A stretch of 64,000 nucleotides of DNA from Oreocharis arfaki. Lineage: Eukaryota; Chordata; Aves; Passeriformes; Paramythiidae. How positions within the stretch are numbered: position 1 is the first letter of the stretch; each line of letters begins with the position of its first letter. Below are positions 39,001 through 51,598 of the stretch, in pieces. Under the pieces are notes generated by a model. The model searched no databases, was not told where the DNA came from, and saw only the letters and a list, made by a program, of their open reading frames with translations. Both the position numbers and the translations under genes were made by a program. The stretch lies in assembly GCA_013398015.1 (NCBI GenBank), contig VZRR01007595.1, positions 135,974-199,973 of the forward strand, given 5' to 3'.

Positions 39001-40980
39001 ATTCTGCCACAACCATGAGACACTAATTGAAATTTGTTCTTCAAAATGCTGGTAATGCAGGTTTCCCCACATAGAATAAGTCAGAAATGTGTTACTCTTC
39101 CAGACTGAACAGTAAAAAATGAACATGTACTTTGGAGTGAAAGTACGCATGGTCCCCCAAAGGCCCTGGTATTGCTGCAACTGCTGTGTTCTCTGTATCC
39201 TCAAGCTGTGAAGAGAAACAACACTCCCCTTTGACAAGCTCAACATCCTGTTTTCACTCAGATATATATATTGTTTTCTGGTGAGTCCTGTAACACAGGA
39301 CTTAAAAAACTGCTTCATGTTAATGATATCTGTACTCAAATATGCTGTTAAGTGTTATGTATTGTCAGAGGAATGTCAGAGGCCCTCAGAGTTCTGCATG
39401 CATCAATAAAGACATAAGGTCACAATTCAAAACATTCCTTAGTTAATATAAGATTTTATTATACTCAGTGAGTGGAGCCATGTAGAGAATAAATCTGATC
39501 TTCAGAGTTCTTAAAATGTTTGTAATATCAGAGCGAATTTTTGTTCACATCAATTTTCAAAGAAACCATTGTATTTTCGATTTAAGAGTTTGATAGTATT
39601 ACAAAGCAATTAGTTTTTAAATGAAAAATATTCAGCTTGAACAAGACAAAAAATGCTAATGAAGAATAAAGTCTTCATGTTTACACTCAATGATGTGAGT
39701 TAGGAAGAAAAGTCTTTTATTCACATTGGATCCCATTCAGGACTGTCTGACATCTTCCTACTGTTAGGTTCTCTCAGAGAGTTTTCCTATAAATCTTTCA
39801 TAAATACTTTTCTGTTGTCACAGCATCTCAGTTTCAAGAAGCAGCAGTGGTAAATGCATTTGTTTAAAATCTCCGTAAAAGTTCATTTCCTTATCCTGCT
39901 GAGTGCACTACTAGCCCCATTAGTTGTGGACATACAAGTGCAAAACAGGTATGTTTGTACAATGGAACCTTGTTCAAGAAATGGATTTTAGTACATAAGT
40001 TAGAAACAAAGTTCATATCATAAAGCTTGTATCTCTTTCCTTATCTAGTATTCACTCCTCCCTCACAGATTTTTTCTAAACTGTGTACTTTGCAACGTGC
40101 ATAGAAAAAGATGCAACTCACATAGCAGTAGAAGAAAACCTTGTATTTCTGTTGTATCATTCATCTCATGTTTGAACTATAATCTTAAAAAAAGAAAATA
40201 TTAAAGATACTGTCTTGATCATTTGTATTTGCATTTATATGCAGTGTGGTTTATTTTGCATCTATGTTTTAGTTTGAAGTTTCAAGAAGTACTGCAGCCT
40301 GAAGAAAGTCATGCACTAAAAAAGAAGGTTATAATGGAATATCTATCTTCCCTGGTTTGCTTTTAGAGCTCTCTCCTGGCACATTTTACACAAATTAATT
40401 TGACAGTAACAAAAACTAAAAAGGTGTTTGGATTACTTCAGCAGTAAACTAGCAACAGAACCATGTCATTTCAATTTATCACTTGTCTTTAAGTGTATGA
40501 AACCATAGTTCTTCATCACATTCAAATAGATTGCATATATATATAGAAAAAAGCTGTAGACTTCACAGAGAGGAAAAAAAATATTGACTGCCAGCTGAGC
40601 CTTCACATTCTCCCTGACTTGCAAATTTTTTTGGTGAATCTCACACTACCTGAAGCAGAACAGCATAGTAACCTTGGTTTTACCCCTGTTACTTTGTCTC
40701 AAATTATTAAGGGTTTATCTATCAAAAAGAGCTCTGGCCCTAACAGCACACTGGGCCTTTGAAATTATAACCTGAGAGGCAAATCCTGTGAATCCAAATT
40801 TAACCTCTACAGTTAGCTTTTATCCCACTAGCATAAATCTGTGTTTCTTGGTACACTGAGGAAAGCTGCTATATTCCCAGGGTTATACAGGAAAACAGAA
40901 CATCCACTTATTCATCCACAAGAATATCATCCGCAACAATCCTCTTATTCAGTGAGGCTTGCACAAACATGTTGAAAACA

Positions 40981-41068
40981 AAGGGGAAAAAATTAAAATA
41001 CACAAAAAAACCCACAAACCACCAGAACAACAACACCCAAAAACCAAAAAACCCCAAGAAAATAAAAC
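40981..41068. repeat. A/C-rich low-complexity tract
   Basis: Strongly A- and C-biased sequence with words such as CACAAAAAAACCCAC and AAACCAAAAAACCCC. The pattern resembles the tract at 20930-21030. No retroposon body is attached. Confidence 0.75.
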
Positions 41069-43366
41069 TAACTGTATCTTTCCCTATAATAAGTTCTACG
41101 GAGACTGCAAAGTGGAGATAGACTAGACAGATGATATGTTAAAAAGTAATTGTTAAAAAAAGAGCAAATATGCTTTGAGTAATCTTACCTCCAGGTATCT
41201 TCTGTTTGTAAGCTCAGAAAGAAAGACATGCAATTTCTTCTAGTATTTCACATCTGAAGTTTTGCCTTTTTTTGGTCAAAATATGTGAGGTCAGTGCAGA
41301 CATGTTATATTTACAGAATCCAAGATTTAAGGTGAATGGTTGATCTACTGAAAATCCAACATGATTTATTATGCATAATCAAAGAACTAGCACACTTATA
41401 ATCTAAAAAGCCCCAGTGAACAAATTCTTCCAACTCAGTGATAAATATCTATGTTAAATGAACTTAGTAAACAACAACAGAGTATAATCTCTATTTCAAA
41501 TCATATTCCTTTTTTTCAGTCGGACTTAATAATATGCTGCTGCATGTGACAGTTTAATTATTGATCATTATGGTCTTGTGCTTTTGATCATGTCTTGCTG
41601 CAGAAACCAAGACTAGTGAAACAAAAAGTAGTAATAGTGTAACACCTTTAGGTTCAACAAAGCATTGATACAGTGGATAAAAATTAGGTTTGATTATTCT
41701 TCAGAGGCTTTTTCCTTGTCAGAATACCTGGGTACTTTTTCTGGAAAGTAAATGATATGTTTAAGGAGAAGTAGTTCTGTTTACCCCAAGTAGACATAGT
41801 AGTAGATACCAGTAATATCTGGAAAAGATTCAGTTACCTCGGGAATAAAAACATTAACATTATTCTTCTTTCTGAATTCTACTTTAAAACCTTTATTCCT
41901 AGCTCTCTAGAGAAAGTCCCAATTGGCATTTAAATGCATGTATTTTTAAGTGAGATGCATAAGGGACTAAATCTATCGAAGTTTCCTTCAAAAAAAATTA
42001 ATAGAGAGATGCTTCTTATAGGTTTTGAAGTAAAGAATTAAATTATGTCTTTAAAATGGAATGGTGCCAGCTTTCTGGAGACTAATTTAAACTTTTCATA
42101 GAATAAGCATTACATAGAATTAAGGACAGGTAGCTTTAGATTTCATGTCTTCTCTGCAACAAAGGATAACATTTTTTTCATTAAATTCGGAACAGGACAA
42201 AAGATACGTCATCTTTTCATGATTCTGAAATTTCAATAAAGGTGGAAATTAGGCTAAAGTATTAAGAGGGCTTTCAATGACAGCACAGCGATGACATTAA
42301 GCAATCTGTTAGAGAATTTTGCATTCATTTTTCTATTCTATATAGATATGAAGATACATTCCACTTTTAAAAATAGTTATATACTTCCTTGAGGTCTGGG
42401 ACATTTGTAATAGCTTTGTTACCTAAGTCAAGTGAAAAAAAACCCAAATCATTTGTAAGCTAGAATGGTTTTATCTTGTGTCTGGTTTGTACAGTATGTT
42501 AAAGACTTGCGAAAAATCTTGTCTCTGGGAGTTTTGCCAGGGTCAGTGATGTCAAGACTTCATCCCCCAGCAGGATTTTCCTGCTGATGCTGTGCTGCAG
42601 ACTTATGGCCACAGACTGTCCCCAGCAAGGGACAGCACATGGCTCTCCCAGCAATGCCCTCCTCCAGCCCCCGCCATGCTCCATCTGTCCAGGGCTGGCA
42701 AAGGTTGCGGAGAAAGAGATCATATCTTTGTCTTACACCCATGCACCAGAAGACTCTTGTTCCTGTGTCATATTTAAATATTTCCTCTGTTATTCTAATG
42801 TTGTTTTGTGGCACATAAGTGGTAAATACATTTGGCAGAGCTAATCTTTCAATTTGTATAGTAAGAACTAACCTGTCTTTCCAACCACCATAGTCAGAGG
42901 TAGCACTTTGCCAATGAGGAACATCTCCCAGTACCTGGGGCTAGTTCTAAAATTCATAATTGATCTCATGTTTTAACACAAGAAAAATGATTGTATACCA
43001 TAACTGGAATACCTTCCTCTCAGTTGTGTGTGTGACAAGTGCTTGTAGTTTCTGAACTGTTCATTATAATTCACAGCCTCTGTGTATCGCAAGCTAAAAT
43101 TGAAAATAGCGAGCAAATTGCAAATACATTTTCTAGATAGGTACAATTTGAAGCATGAAACAATAAACTGAAAAGTCTCCTGGGGTTCTGGGCAATTAAC
43201 CAGAAATACACTTAGTGTGGCATTGCTAATCCAGTTATATAAAGAGGAAAAGCAATTGCTAATAGTAGCAGCTTTTATTAGGATACCTGAATAAAATGCA
43301 CAGCCAGCCTCTCAGGATAAATGCTTTTCTTTTATCTTAAACATTTTAATTGTCATTAAAAAAAAT

Positions 43367-43430
43367 CCTTTTTCTTGGTTTTTTTTTGGTTTGTTTTTTG
43401 TTTTTGTTTTTTTTTTTTGCTTTGTTTTCA
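43367..43430. repeat. T/G-rich low-complexity tract
   Basis: Long T runs separated by G or GG, ending near GCTTTGTTTTCAG. The end resembles a splice acceptor, but no open frame with recognisable content follows, so it is treated as simple sequence. Confidence 0.75.
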
Positions 43431-46394
43431 GTTTAGTTATGTCTTTTTGTTATATTTTCACTCCTAAATTGTCCTATCAGTAGATACTTTTCAACACTTA
43501 GTCACAAACTGGGGTGAGGTTTGCAGAATTTTTTGGTATTGAGTACAAAACTGTCTTTGAAGCCATGTACAGTCTCATCTAGTTGAATGTCTTACTCATC
43601 CTAACTCTTTTTTTTTTTTTTTAAATAAACTGTACGAGTACTCATGGCCACATTTTTTCTTGATCTTGAACAATACTAGATGCATTTGAAAGGATTACTC
43701 TCACAGTGGGTCTCCTGAATTGCATTTTATTTGTCATGCAGCAGCCTTTGTTAGTTCACAGCAGAAGACACTGTAGATTTCTGTTTACATGGATAAAATA
43801 GAAAAGAGTTTGCTCTTCTATAATACCTTCTCTATTTCAAGGTATTTCAAAGCACTTGAAAGAACATCCTGGCTGAGTTCAATGCTACTGCAGTGTGTGA
43901 GTAGGCAGTTGCAGCAGCCCTTCAGGACTGCATATTTAGTAACAGCACAAAGCCAGGCATTTCAGATAGTATAACGAAAGAAGGTATGTTGAAAGGATGC
44001 TGAAAATCTGTGCAAGGGCTTTCACTGTGGGAAAACAAGCAAATTGAAAAAAACATCAAAAAACTATGTGATAGGCATAGCATGTTTTAAAACATTTTCC
44101 TCATATATGAAAGATGTCAAAGATTATATGATTGCAAAGTGTTTCATGCTGAAGATATTTTCTTGTTTAATAATTTCTGTTCTCTGAACTGAGTTCATAT
44201 AAAACTTTCAAGATCATCAAAAATATAAAACTAGCATCATGTTGTACTCTTAGTCTTCTCTGCTGAGAAGACAAGGAAAGCACTGCAAATATTGAATTAT
44301 TTTTCATTACTGAATGTAGCAATTCCCTTATGCTCTAGAAAGTGTAAACTAGATTTGGCATTGCTAATGCATGTTCTCTACCTTTTTGTGGAGCTGACAC
44401 TTGACAACTGTCAAATTAGCACCTTTCCTCCACGTTAATCTTGAAGTAAATATATGGGTATCTCTATATGTAATGATTTCACTCTTGGTTGTTTTGACAC
44501 ATTTGTCAAATTCCCAGTGTTTGCTTTCAAGGTCAGGCTAATAGACTGTCCCAAGGCAAGCATGTGAAACGTGTATGTGCTATTTTTGTAGTAGGGGAGA
44601 AAATACTGATAAACTAAAAATGCTTGAGAAGGCATAAGCAAAAGCTCAAAATGTGCTATTTCAAAAAAATATTGTGCAAAAAGGTTTTATAAATAGTGGA
44701 CGTGTAAGATAAGATGTGCATTTAAGTCTGTAATTTCAAAATGACACTTAATAAAAGGTCTAACTTTCAGTAATATGCTGCATATATCAATCTTTCAGTT
44801 CATTAATCTTCCAAAGAAGATCGTGATATTTATTGAGATCAGATGAACTTTGAACCTAAGATCCACTCTCAAGACCTGCATTTATGAAAAAAACGTAACC
44901 CACATTTTACTTTTTTCCCCTGTGTTTGTTTCCTTCCCTTCACTTTTTTTCACCTGTCCTTTCTTTCCCAGCAACAAAACAAAGTACTTTTTTTTTTATT
45001 ACAGTGAACTTCAAGCATTGCTGAAATGGAAGCACAAACAGTTTTCAGTCTCATATCTTTAACCACAGAAAGTCTCGACCAGTGTTGCCTGACTGTCTCT
45101 TGAGAAACAGTTCTTATTCTTCCTGATGGAAATAGCAGTTCTCAGACCTTGAGATTAGGAATTCACTATGGGCTGTTAGAAGTTTGTGGGGGGTCTGTGA
45201 ACCAACTTTTACATACTGCCTATGTTTCTCTGCCTTAGTTTATTCCACTAAATTCTGTCTGAATAATCACTTTTTGTCTCTACATCATGACTTTACACTG
45301 CAGATACTTATACTGTTTTTCAATTTTCTCATTATTGTATCGTTTACATTTGATTCCCTGAGTGTTATATTCTCCAGTGTGAGTCAGTCTGTGAGATGTT
45401 ATGAACAGAGAGTGTATGTTCATACATTTGCTAAAGCTTCAAACACCTTGGGCACTCTGTAGGAATTAAGAAAATACGTTTTCTAAAATGATGAAACATG
45501 ACATTAATATAGAAAATGTCAGTCACTTGTTATATTTTGTAAGATAAATATTATTTGCTGTGGCAGAGTTCAATGCTTAATAATACATTGTTCTTGTCAG
45601 TACTGTTTAAAGTGCACATGATTCATACTAAACCTTTATCTTAGCTGATAGTGAAAGTAGGCACTTAGCATTTTCTGAAACCAAATCTCAGTTCAGAAGT
45701 TTAATACACTTCCATATTTCCTGCAATAGAAAAAAATCTTCTGCCTTCTCCAGAGATTTATTTATCTCAGTAGTATAGAAGAGGTTTATGGTGCCAGTGC
45801 TGCAGTTTTACAAGATCTACTGAAATGCTATTTAACAATGCACAGTATGATAATGCAGGATTTACATATATTGGAAAATGTTTGCTATTGAAATTTAGTT
45901 TAGAATTAAAAAGTATGCTTCCTAGCAGAATGAAAATGAGAGGCAATGTTGCTTGGCAAAAAAATTAAGAAGCTTTGCAAAAAATCTCTTATTAGAAGGT
46001 ATGTAGTCAAAACATTTTAGAAAACATAAAATGCTGTATTTCAACTTTTTGCTTTTTGTTTATCTTCTAAAATTTTTAAAGAAATATAACAGTGTTTTAA
46101 ATTTTAGTGCAATATTGTTAATTTACCTCTATTCATCTCTAAATATAAGAATGAGAATGTTCTCATAGAAAAGACATTTTATCTAGGACTGTGTGAATAC
46201 CTTGAGATGTTTTCAGATTTGTCCAAACTCAATTCTGTTTGCAAATGTTTTGTGATAACTATTTTTTCCCAGATTTGCTTTCACCTTTCAGTAATATGGG
46301 GTTACAAAGGAGAAGTATACCTTTCAGTCATCTACTCCATTCTATTTAGCAAACTTCTAAACATTCCTATTCTTACACAAAGAAAGGATGTGAG

Positions 46395-46678
46395 GGAATG
46401 GCTTAAAGTTGCATAAGGTGAAGGTCATACTTGGTATTAGGGAATGACTCTTCACTAAGAGGGTGGTCAGTTGCTGGAACCTGCAACCAAGAAAAAGGGG
46501 CCATGGCTGCAAGCCTTTAGGTGTTCATTTGGACAATGGTGTTAGGTGTAAGGTTTAGGTGTTCGTTTGGACAATGCTCTTGGTTTATATGGTTTAACTT
46601 TGAGGTGGCCTTGTGTGGAGTCAGGAAAGTTATCCTTGTGGGTACCTTCCAAATGAAAATATTCTATGATTCTATGGT
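46395..46678 (+). mobile_element. CR1 LINE 3'-end fragment with internal duplication
   Basis: Contains GGAATGGCTTAAAGTTGCAT, then AAGAGGGTGGTCAGTTGCTG, CATTTGGACAATG, TGTGTGGAGTCAGG and CCTTGTGGGTACCTTCCAAA, and ends ATTCTATGATTCTATGG. This is a CR1 subfamily 3' end with two intact ATTCTATG terminal units. The segment TTTAGGTGTTC.TTTGGACAATG occurs twice, at 46516 and 46554 (38-base spacing), a private internal duplication. The element is non-coding here. Confidence 0.93.
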
Positions 46679-47189
46679 TACTTTTCTCATAGAATGAAAT
46701 TTTGTAAACTGATCTAATCTGGCTGCTGTATAAAAATCGCAAATGTAAGGAAGGTCTCATCTTAGACTGTGACTTTTAAAAATCTTTGAATACTTAAACT
46801 TACATATTGATATTAAAAATATCAAATCTTTTAGTAAGGTAAACTTGTAGCTATTTTTGCTGTCAAGAACTGCCACAACTTAATATGTGTCCAAATTTAA
46901 ATACAGGTATGTATGTTGATATTTTTCAGGGAATTGGAGATTGTTGTGATATATTTTAAAGACTGACATATCAGGACAGTTTCAATCTTTAAACAAAAAT
47001 GTTACTAAACTCATTCATTAACAGCACACTTGATGCTAATGAAGTTCATTTTACATGTTATTAACCATCAGCAATAAGTATACAAAACTGCTAGTGTTTA
47101 TGGTGGGCTTTTCTTCCTTCTCCATCTTTCCTCCTTGTGCTTGATGTTTTTATGCTATTTGGGGGTTACATCCCTCAGTATTTAAGAGA
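46679..47189. other. Intronic spacer between two CR1 copies
   Basis: AT-rich non-coding DNA. A 72-codon open frame on - at 46542-46760 starts in this spacer and runs into the neighbouring CR1. It is not a gene. No further element is recognised. Confidence 0.55.
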
Positions 47190-47282
47190 AATTTGTACAA
47201 CCCTCTCAATTATATTTGGTCAGCCCTGAAGTGGTCAGGCAATAGGACTAGATGGTTGTTGTAGGTCCCTTCCAACTGAAAT
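47190..47282 (+). mobile_element. CR1 LINE 3'-end fragment
   Basis: Reads TTGGTCAGCCCTGAAGTGGT, CAGGCAATAGGACTAGATGG, then TTGTTGTAGGTCCCTTCCAA, CTGAAATATTCTATTC. It is a close match to the 3' end of one avian CR1 subfamily. It runs directly into the ATTCT array, which is an expanded form of the element's own terminal repeat. The first 25 bases are diverged, so the start is approximate. Confidence 0.92.
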
Positions 47283-47337
47283 ATTCTATTCTATTCTATT
47301 CTATTCTATTCTATTCTATTCTATTCTATTCTATTCT
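47283..47337. repeat. (ATTCT)11 microsatellite at CR1 tail
   Basis: Eleven perfect ATTCT units directly after a CR1 3' end. Ordinary CR1 copies end in two to four 8-base ATTCTATG-like units. Here only the ATTCT part has been amplified. The array produces the repeated YSILF peptide in the + strand frame at 47252-47593, which is therefore not a gene. Confidence 0.96.
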
Positions 47338-50300
47338 AATTGCAATCTTGGTTTTAATTCAGATTATATTGCACAACACTCTATCATTCCAAGTAAATAT
47401 TAGTTCTAGTTTTAATCATATTTCTCAATGTGATTGTCCTTACATGCAATTTAATAAAATTTTGTCTTCCTTCTTATCCTGCTCCCAAAAGGGAGAATCC
47501 ATCATGCTTGGTTTTGATTTTGCTATTCATCTTCCTTGTGTATTCAGCAGGTTGCCTATTTGCCGTCCTTTGCTCTCATTTTGTTCCGTATAGCACCTCT
47601 TGGGTATCTCCTATGTCTGATGTCCACTGTTTGCACCTTTGGCAGTCATGTTGCTCACATACTTATGTGAAATGCATGGACGCTGTGTCTGGCTACATAT
47701 TCATACAGCCACCAAAGACATACTGTTGCTGGTTAGACTTTTTAGTTGAATTACTCTGGGTTTGCAGACAAAGCATAATAATTATATCTTGGGTTATATT
47801 TTATAATTTACGGGTGTCACATGCTTCTGCTTTGGCAATACTGTGTTGCCTTGCCTGCCACACTGAGTTCAACTAATCATCTGTGATCATTTCTTTACCT
47901 ATGACACCTCTATAAGGTGATTCATCCCTTTGGGAAATAGGGGTTTTAGATGGCCGAGTGAATAATCCTCCAAAAGTGCCTAGAAGAATCACTCAGTGAC
48001 TAATACAGGTTGCACAGGGCTCATCAAATGAGAGGAATTCCACCTCTATGCCATTGTCAGCCTTTCCACTGACAAGCTGTTCATACATGCAGGAAGTTTT
48101 CTAGCAGTTCTTGTACTAGCACTAAGTAGGGAAGATCCATCCCTGTTAAGTTTTTCAAAGGCAGATATTTATAGACATCTAAAATTGCAAAATGCCATTG
48201 TTGCATTTCAAGTAAACTCAGTATAGTTTAGACAGAAGCGAATTCTAGATTCTTTTCTAGATTTGTGCTTTCCTAGTTATTCTCAGAAAGTATTTATTTC
48301 TGTTTTTCAGAGGAAATGTGATGCACTTTTAAGGTTCGATTCACTTTTTTTTTTCCTAGATTATTCAGGGGTCTGAACTTGCAAAACTTAACTGAACTCA
48401 TTCAGGTGATATTGTTTGCAGTCTAAGTCGTGGTTAACCTTTTCTGTAATACCAAATGCCAAAGGTCATGAAAAAATATCTTATCCTGAGTCTGATTAAA
48501 ACAGTGCTGTGATTTAACAAATATTACAAAATAATAACCAAAGCCTACCTCATATAGAGTGAATACTCTTGATGTCCATTTGGCTGTATTTTTTCCATTT
48601 GTCAAGTCAGAGTCCCTTATCTTTTAGTGCAAAACTCTCTGTAGCATCTCTACTCTTGCTGCATGCCACTGAGCTGTAGCTACTTCTGCTTTTCACAGCT
48701 GTGCAACTCCATTGTTTGATTCTGTTTCTCCCCCTGTACTGCTGTGCCTTGGGAGCTCGTTTTTCTCTGAAAAAAATCTTTGCCTTGTCTGTTCAGATGC
48801 CTAATCAAAGTGTGTTGCTTTGTGCTCAACCTTGCAAAAATGGCATCTATTTTTTTTTTTAATTAGGTAACAATTAAATACAAAACAACGAAATAAGTTG
48901 ATAGCTTCTTATATAAACTCTACACATCTTCTATGCATTATAAAACTTACAATAACTGATTTTAGGCCAATGTGTAGTTTGGATCACAAAATTTTAATTC
49001 ATGACTTCTGCCATATTTTATAAGCAGTGACCACATCTGAGTTCTTTATAATCGCTAAACCATGAAGCAGTTTGAGAGCTGATTTTAATCATAACTCTTC
49101 TGGCTTTTAGCTGTGCTGTGACCTGAGGTTGTAGCTGGAATTTGAGTACTCCTGGTCTCCCAATAGTTCACTGTGGAAGTGTTGCAGTTTCCTTGAGGTC
49201 TATACACCATAAGAATGGGCTTTGGCATATCTTACACTTGCCTTGGAATAGCAGGTTGGAAGGCGCCCAGAAGTCCCTGCTGCAACCTGATTCAAAATAA
49301 ACTTTCATTCCCCTAGTTCTTCCTTGTCATTTGGCATGGGATTGTTATTAATGCTGGGGAACAGAAGCAGCTACTTCTTAACTAACTAGGATTCATTAGT
49401 AACAATTTGTCAGTTTTTACTATTAGTGCTACAGCAGCCAAATTGCATGGGATTTTCCAGTAATTTTTAAGTACTCTTCACGTCTGTACTGTACACAGAT
49501 GCTTTTTTCAGCCTGTGCTTGTCAGTTGTAGCTGACAGATTCCCCTTTTCTCTTTGAAGGGCAGACCTTTTAAAAGATCAGATGTCCTTTGATCTCGTGT
49601 TTGATAATTTTCCATATTCTTAGCAGTCAGTTGAGACACTCCTCCTTGATTAGAGTCTTAGGTGCTATTTTGAAGAAAAGTTCTAATCTGGGACGTGGTT
49701 TATTTTTGCTGGAAAACTATAGCTATTGTTTATTAAGGAATTATATAGAAGTGCATTAATTATATACAAACAAGCAATTACAGATGACTTTATAACAACT
49801 GAAGGATAGTAAATGTAAATACAATGGCAATCAGTGTTTGTAAAAGGCAGAGATCCTCTCTTCTCCACACAAATTTCACTGAAGTTCCCAGCAGCAGAAG
49901 CTGGAGAACAATCCCACAGAAACCTCCCCTGGCTCCTTCAGCATCATACTCCACAGGGATATGCTGCCATCTAATAAAACAGTTTGTCTGTGATTTTTTA
50001 GACAGCTTTCAATGCATATTTTCAGGAAAATCTGAGATAGTTTTAGTGTGATGCTTTGCAAACATCTTACAGCTATGTCTTTATCCACCCACTTTTAATT
50101 CTGTGAGATTGAACAATGTACATTTTGCTGTACTATGTGCTGTGAAAATATAAAGAAAATCATGGTCCCTTTCAAGAAGCTTTCTGCTTAATCTATCATA
50201 ACAGAAGTAAACTTGTGTATATATGGATAAATTTATGCAAATCTCCATAAACAACTATCCATAATTCCAGAAAACATCATTGATACATTCCTCTGGGGAG

Positions 50301-51556
50301 TGTCCAAATACTCTGATTACTTTGGCCACCCGTACTCTTTAGAAATTACTCCATTCATATGTATTATACATTAAAATCATACTGATTTGTGGTGATCTAT
50401 TCTTGAGTTTCTATTCCCCACAGTGGACATTTTTCAAATATTTCTGTGACATTCTATTTCCAGTTGGGAAACCTTTTATTCTGATGAAAAGTGCTTAAAG
50501 AAGTTGACCTCCCTGCTTGGAAGGAGAAATACTGTGATAGTCCCATTAGTCCTCATGAGAAAAATCAACAACATATTAGCAACAGTTATTTAACAGGAAA
50601 TGGGACTTTAATATTTTCTAGATAATGCATTTTAAGAAGTTTATGTTAGGGGGAGAAGGGTAGATGGGTGGTTGGTTGGATAGTCAGTAGTAGATTTTTT
50701 ATAAACAGCCAATCTCCAAAGAACAAAAAAATATCCTCTGCAAGATCATCTTGGAAAATCAATGAGTATATACTGAGTAGAATGCTTTAAAAATAATGAG
50801 AAGGGGATTTGTATTCAGGAGCAGAATTTTACAACCCCTGCTGGTGTAGGACTCAGAGCATTTTTTCACACTTTCCCTTACTGGTTTCTGAAGTGTAGCT
50901 GGGAATAAAGGCGCATGGGTTGGAAGTCTACGTGTTTGTTGAATAGCCATCTGTTACAGTACCCCTTGAGGATAATGCATCAAAGGAGATTTCAAAATAG
51001 AAATGCTGTATGACCATTGTAGTGATGTCTTAGTTCACAGACAGACTTAAATCATGACATGAGAAAGTGTGAATTGCTCCTCCTTTTAGGTGTTAGTCTT
51101 GTAGCCCAGTGCTCACAGATTAAATGTCAACACTGTAAGATATCATCCTGCTTATCAAACTACCAAAATTTCCAAAATGTGTGTGTCCCCAAACCCCAAG
51201 AAGTCTCCTTTGCCAGATCCCTAATGCTCTCTGCTCAGCTCCAAAGCCATCAGCTTCTCTTCCATTTCTCTTACAGTGTCCTACTGTGTCTTTGATATGA
51301 AAACCTTACCACCCTGGAAAATGAGCTACAGTCAAATTAATTTAATAAAATAAATAATGTAAATAGTACAGAACTGATTGCATTAGCCAGTTTCATATTT
51401 AATTCATAAAACTTTCCATGTTTTAATTTACTTGCTGCTGCTACTGCAAAATTTACATTCTTCTTCACCACGGGTTTGCTGGAGAAAAAGCATTTTCAGT
51501 GATAGAATAAAAAAGAGTAGGGAAAGGTAAAGGATTAAATATGGAAGTGAGTTAAA

Positions 51557-51598
51557 TGTGGAAAACTCTGTGTGGAAAACGCTGTGTGGAAAACAGAT
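51557..51598. repeat. Three tandem copies of a 14-base unit
   Basis: TGTGGAAAAC followed by TCTG, GCTG and AGAT: three consecutive 14-base units sharing their first ten bases. A short, recent minisatellite-like expansion. Confidence 0.85.

Larger units (their letters stand above)
36059..46394. other. Long intronic stretch, no gene recognised
   Basis: About 10 kb of AT-rich non-coding DNA. It contains a T run at 36403-36420 and a second run near 36850. A perfect 11-base tandem pair (TTGATCAATAA twice) lies at 37970-37991. About 42500-42730 is a GC-rich patch that matches no repeat I know. The longest open frame (147 codons, - strand, 38896-39339) has no recognisable domain. Stretches near 41520-41620 and 43140-43300 look like unique, possibly constrained noncoding sequence. 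No CR1 or LTR was recognised. Confidence 0.5.

Noticed and set aside
38896..39339. 147-codon open frame on the - strand as a gene
   Set aside because: No recognisable domain, no repeat or family resemblance, no visible splice or promoter context, and the composition is like the surrounding intron. A frame of this length is expected now and then in 64 kb.
47430..47876. 148-codon open frame with hydrophobic runs as a membrane protein gene
   Set aside because: T-rich DNA makes hydrophobic runs by default. It overlaps another frame of 113 codons, and I see no conserved motif or coding signal.
49240..49300. Possible CR1 3' end in - orientation
   Set aside because: GGAATAGCAGGTTGGAAGGC resembles the CR1 end, but the following bases do not continue the match well enough to call.
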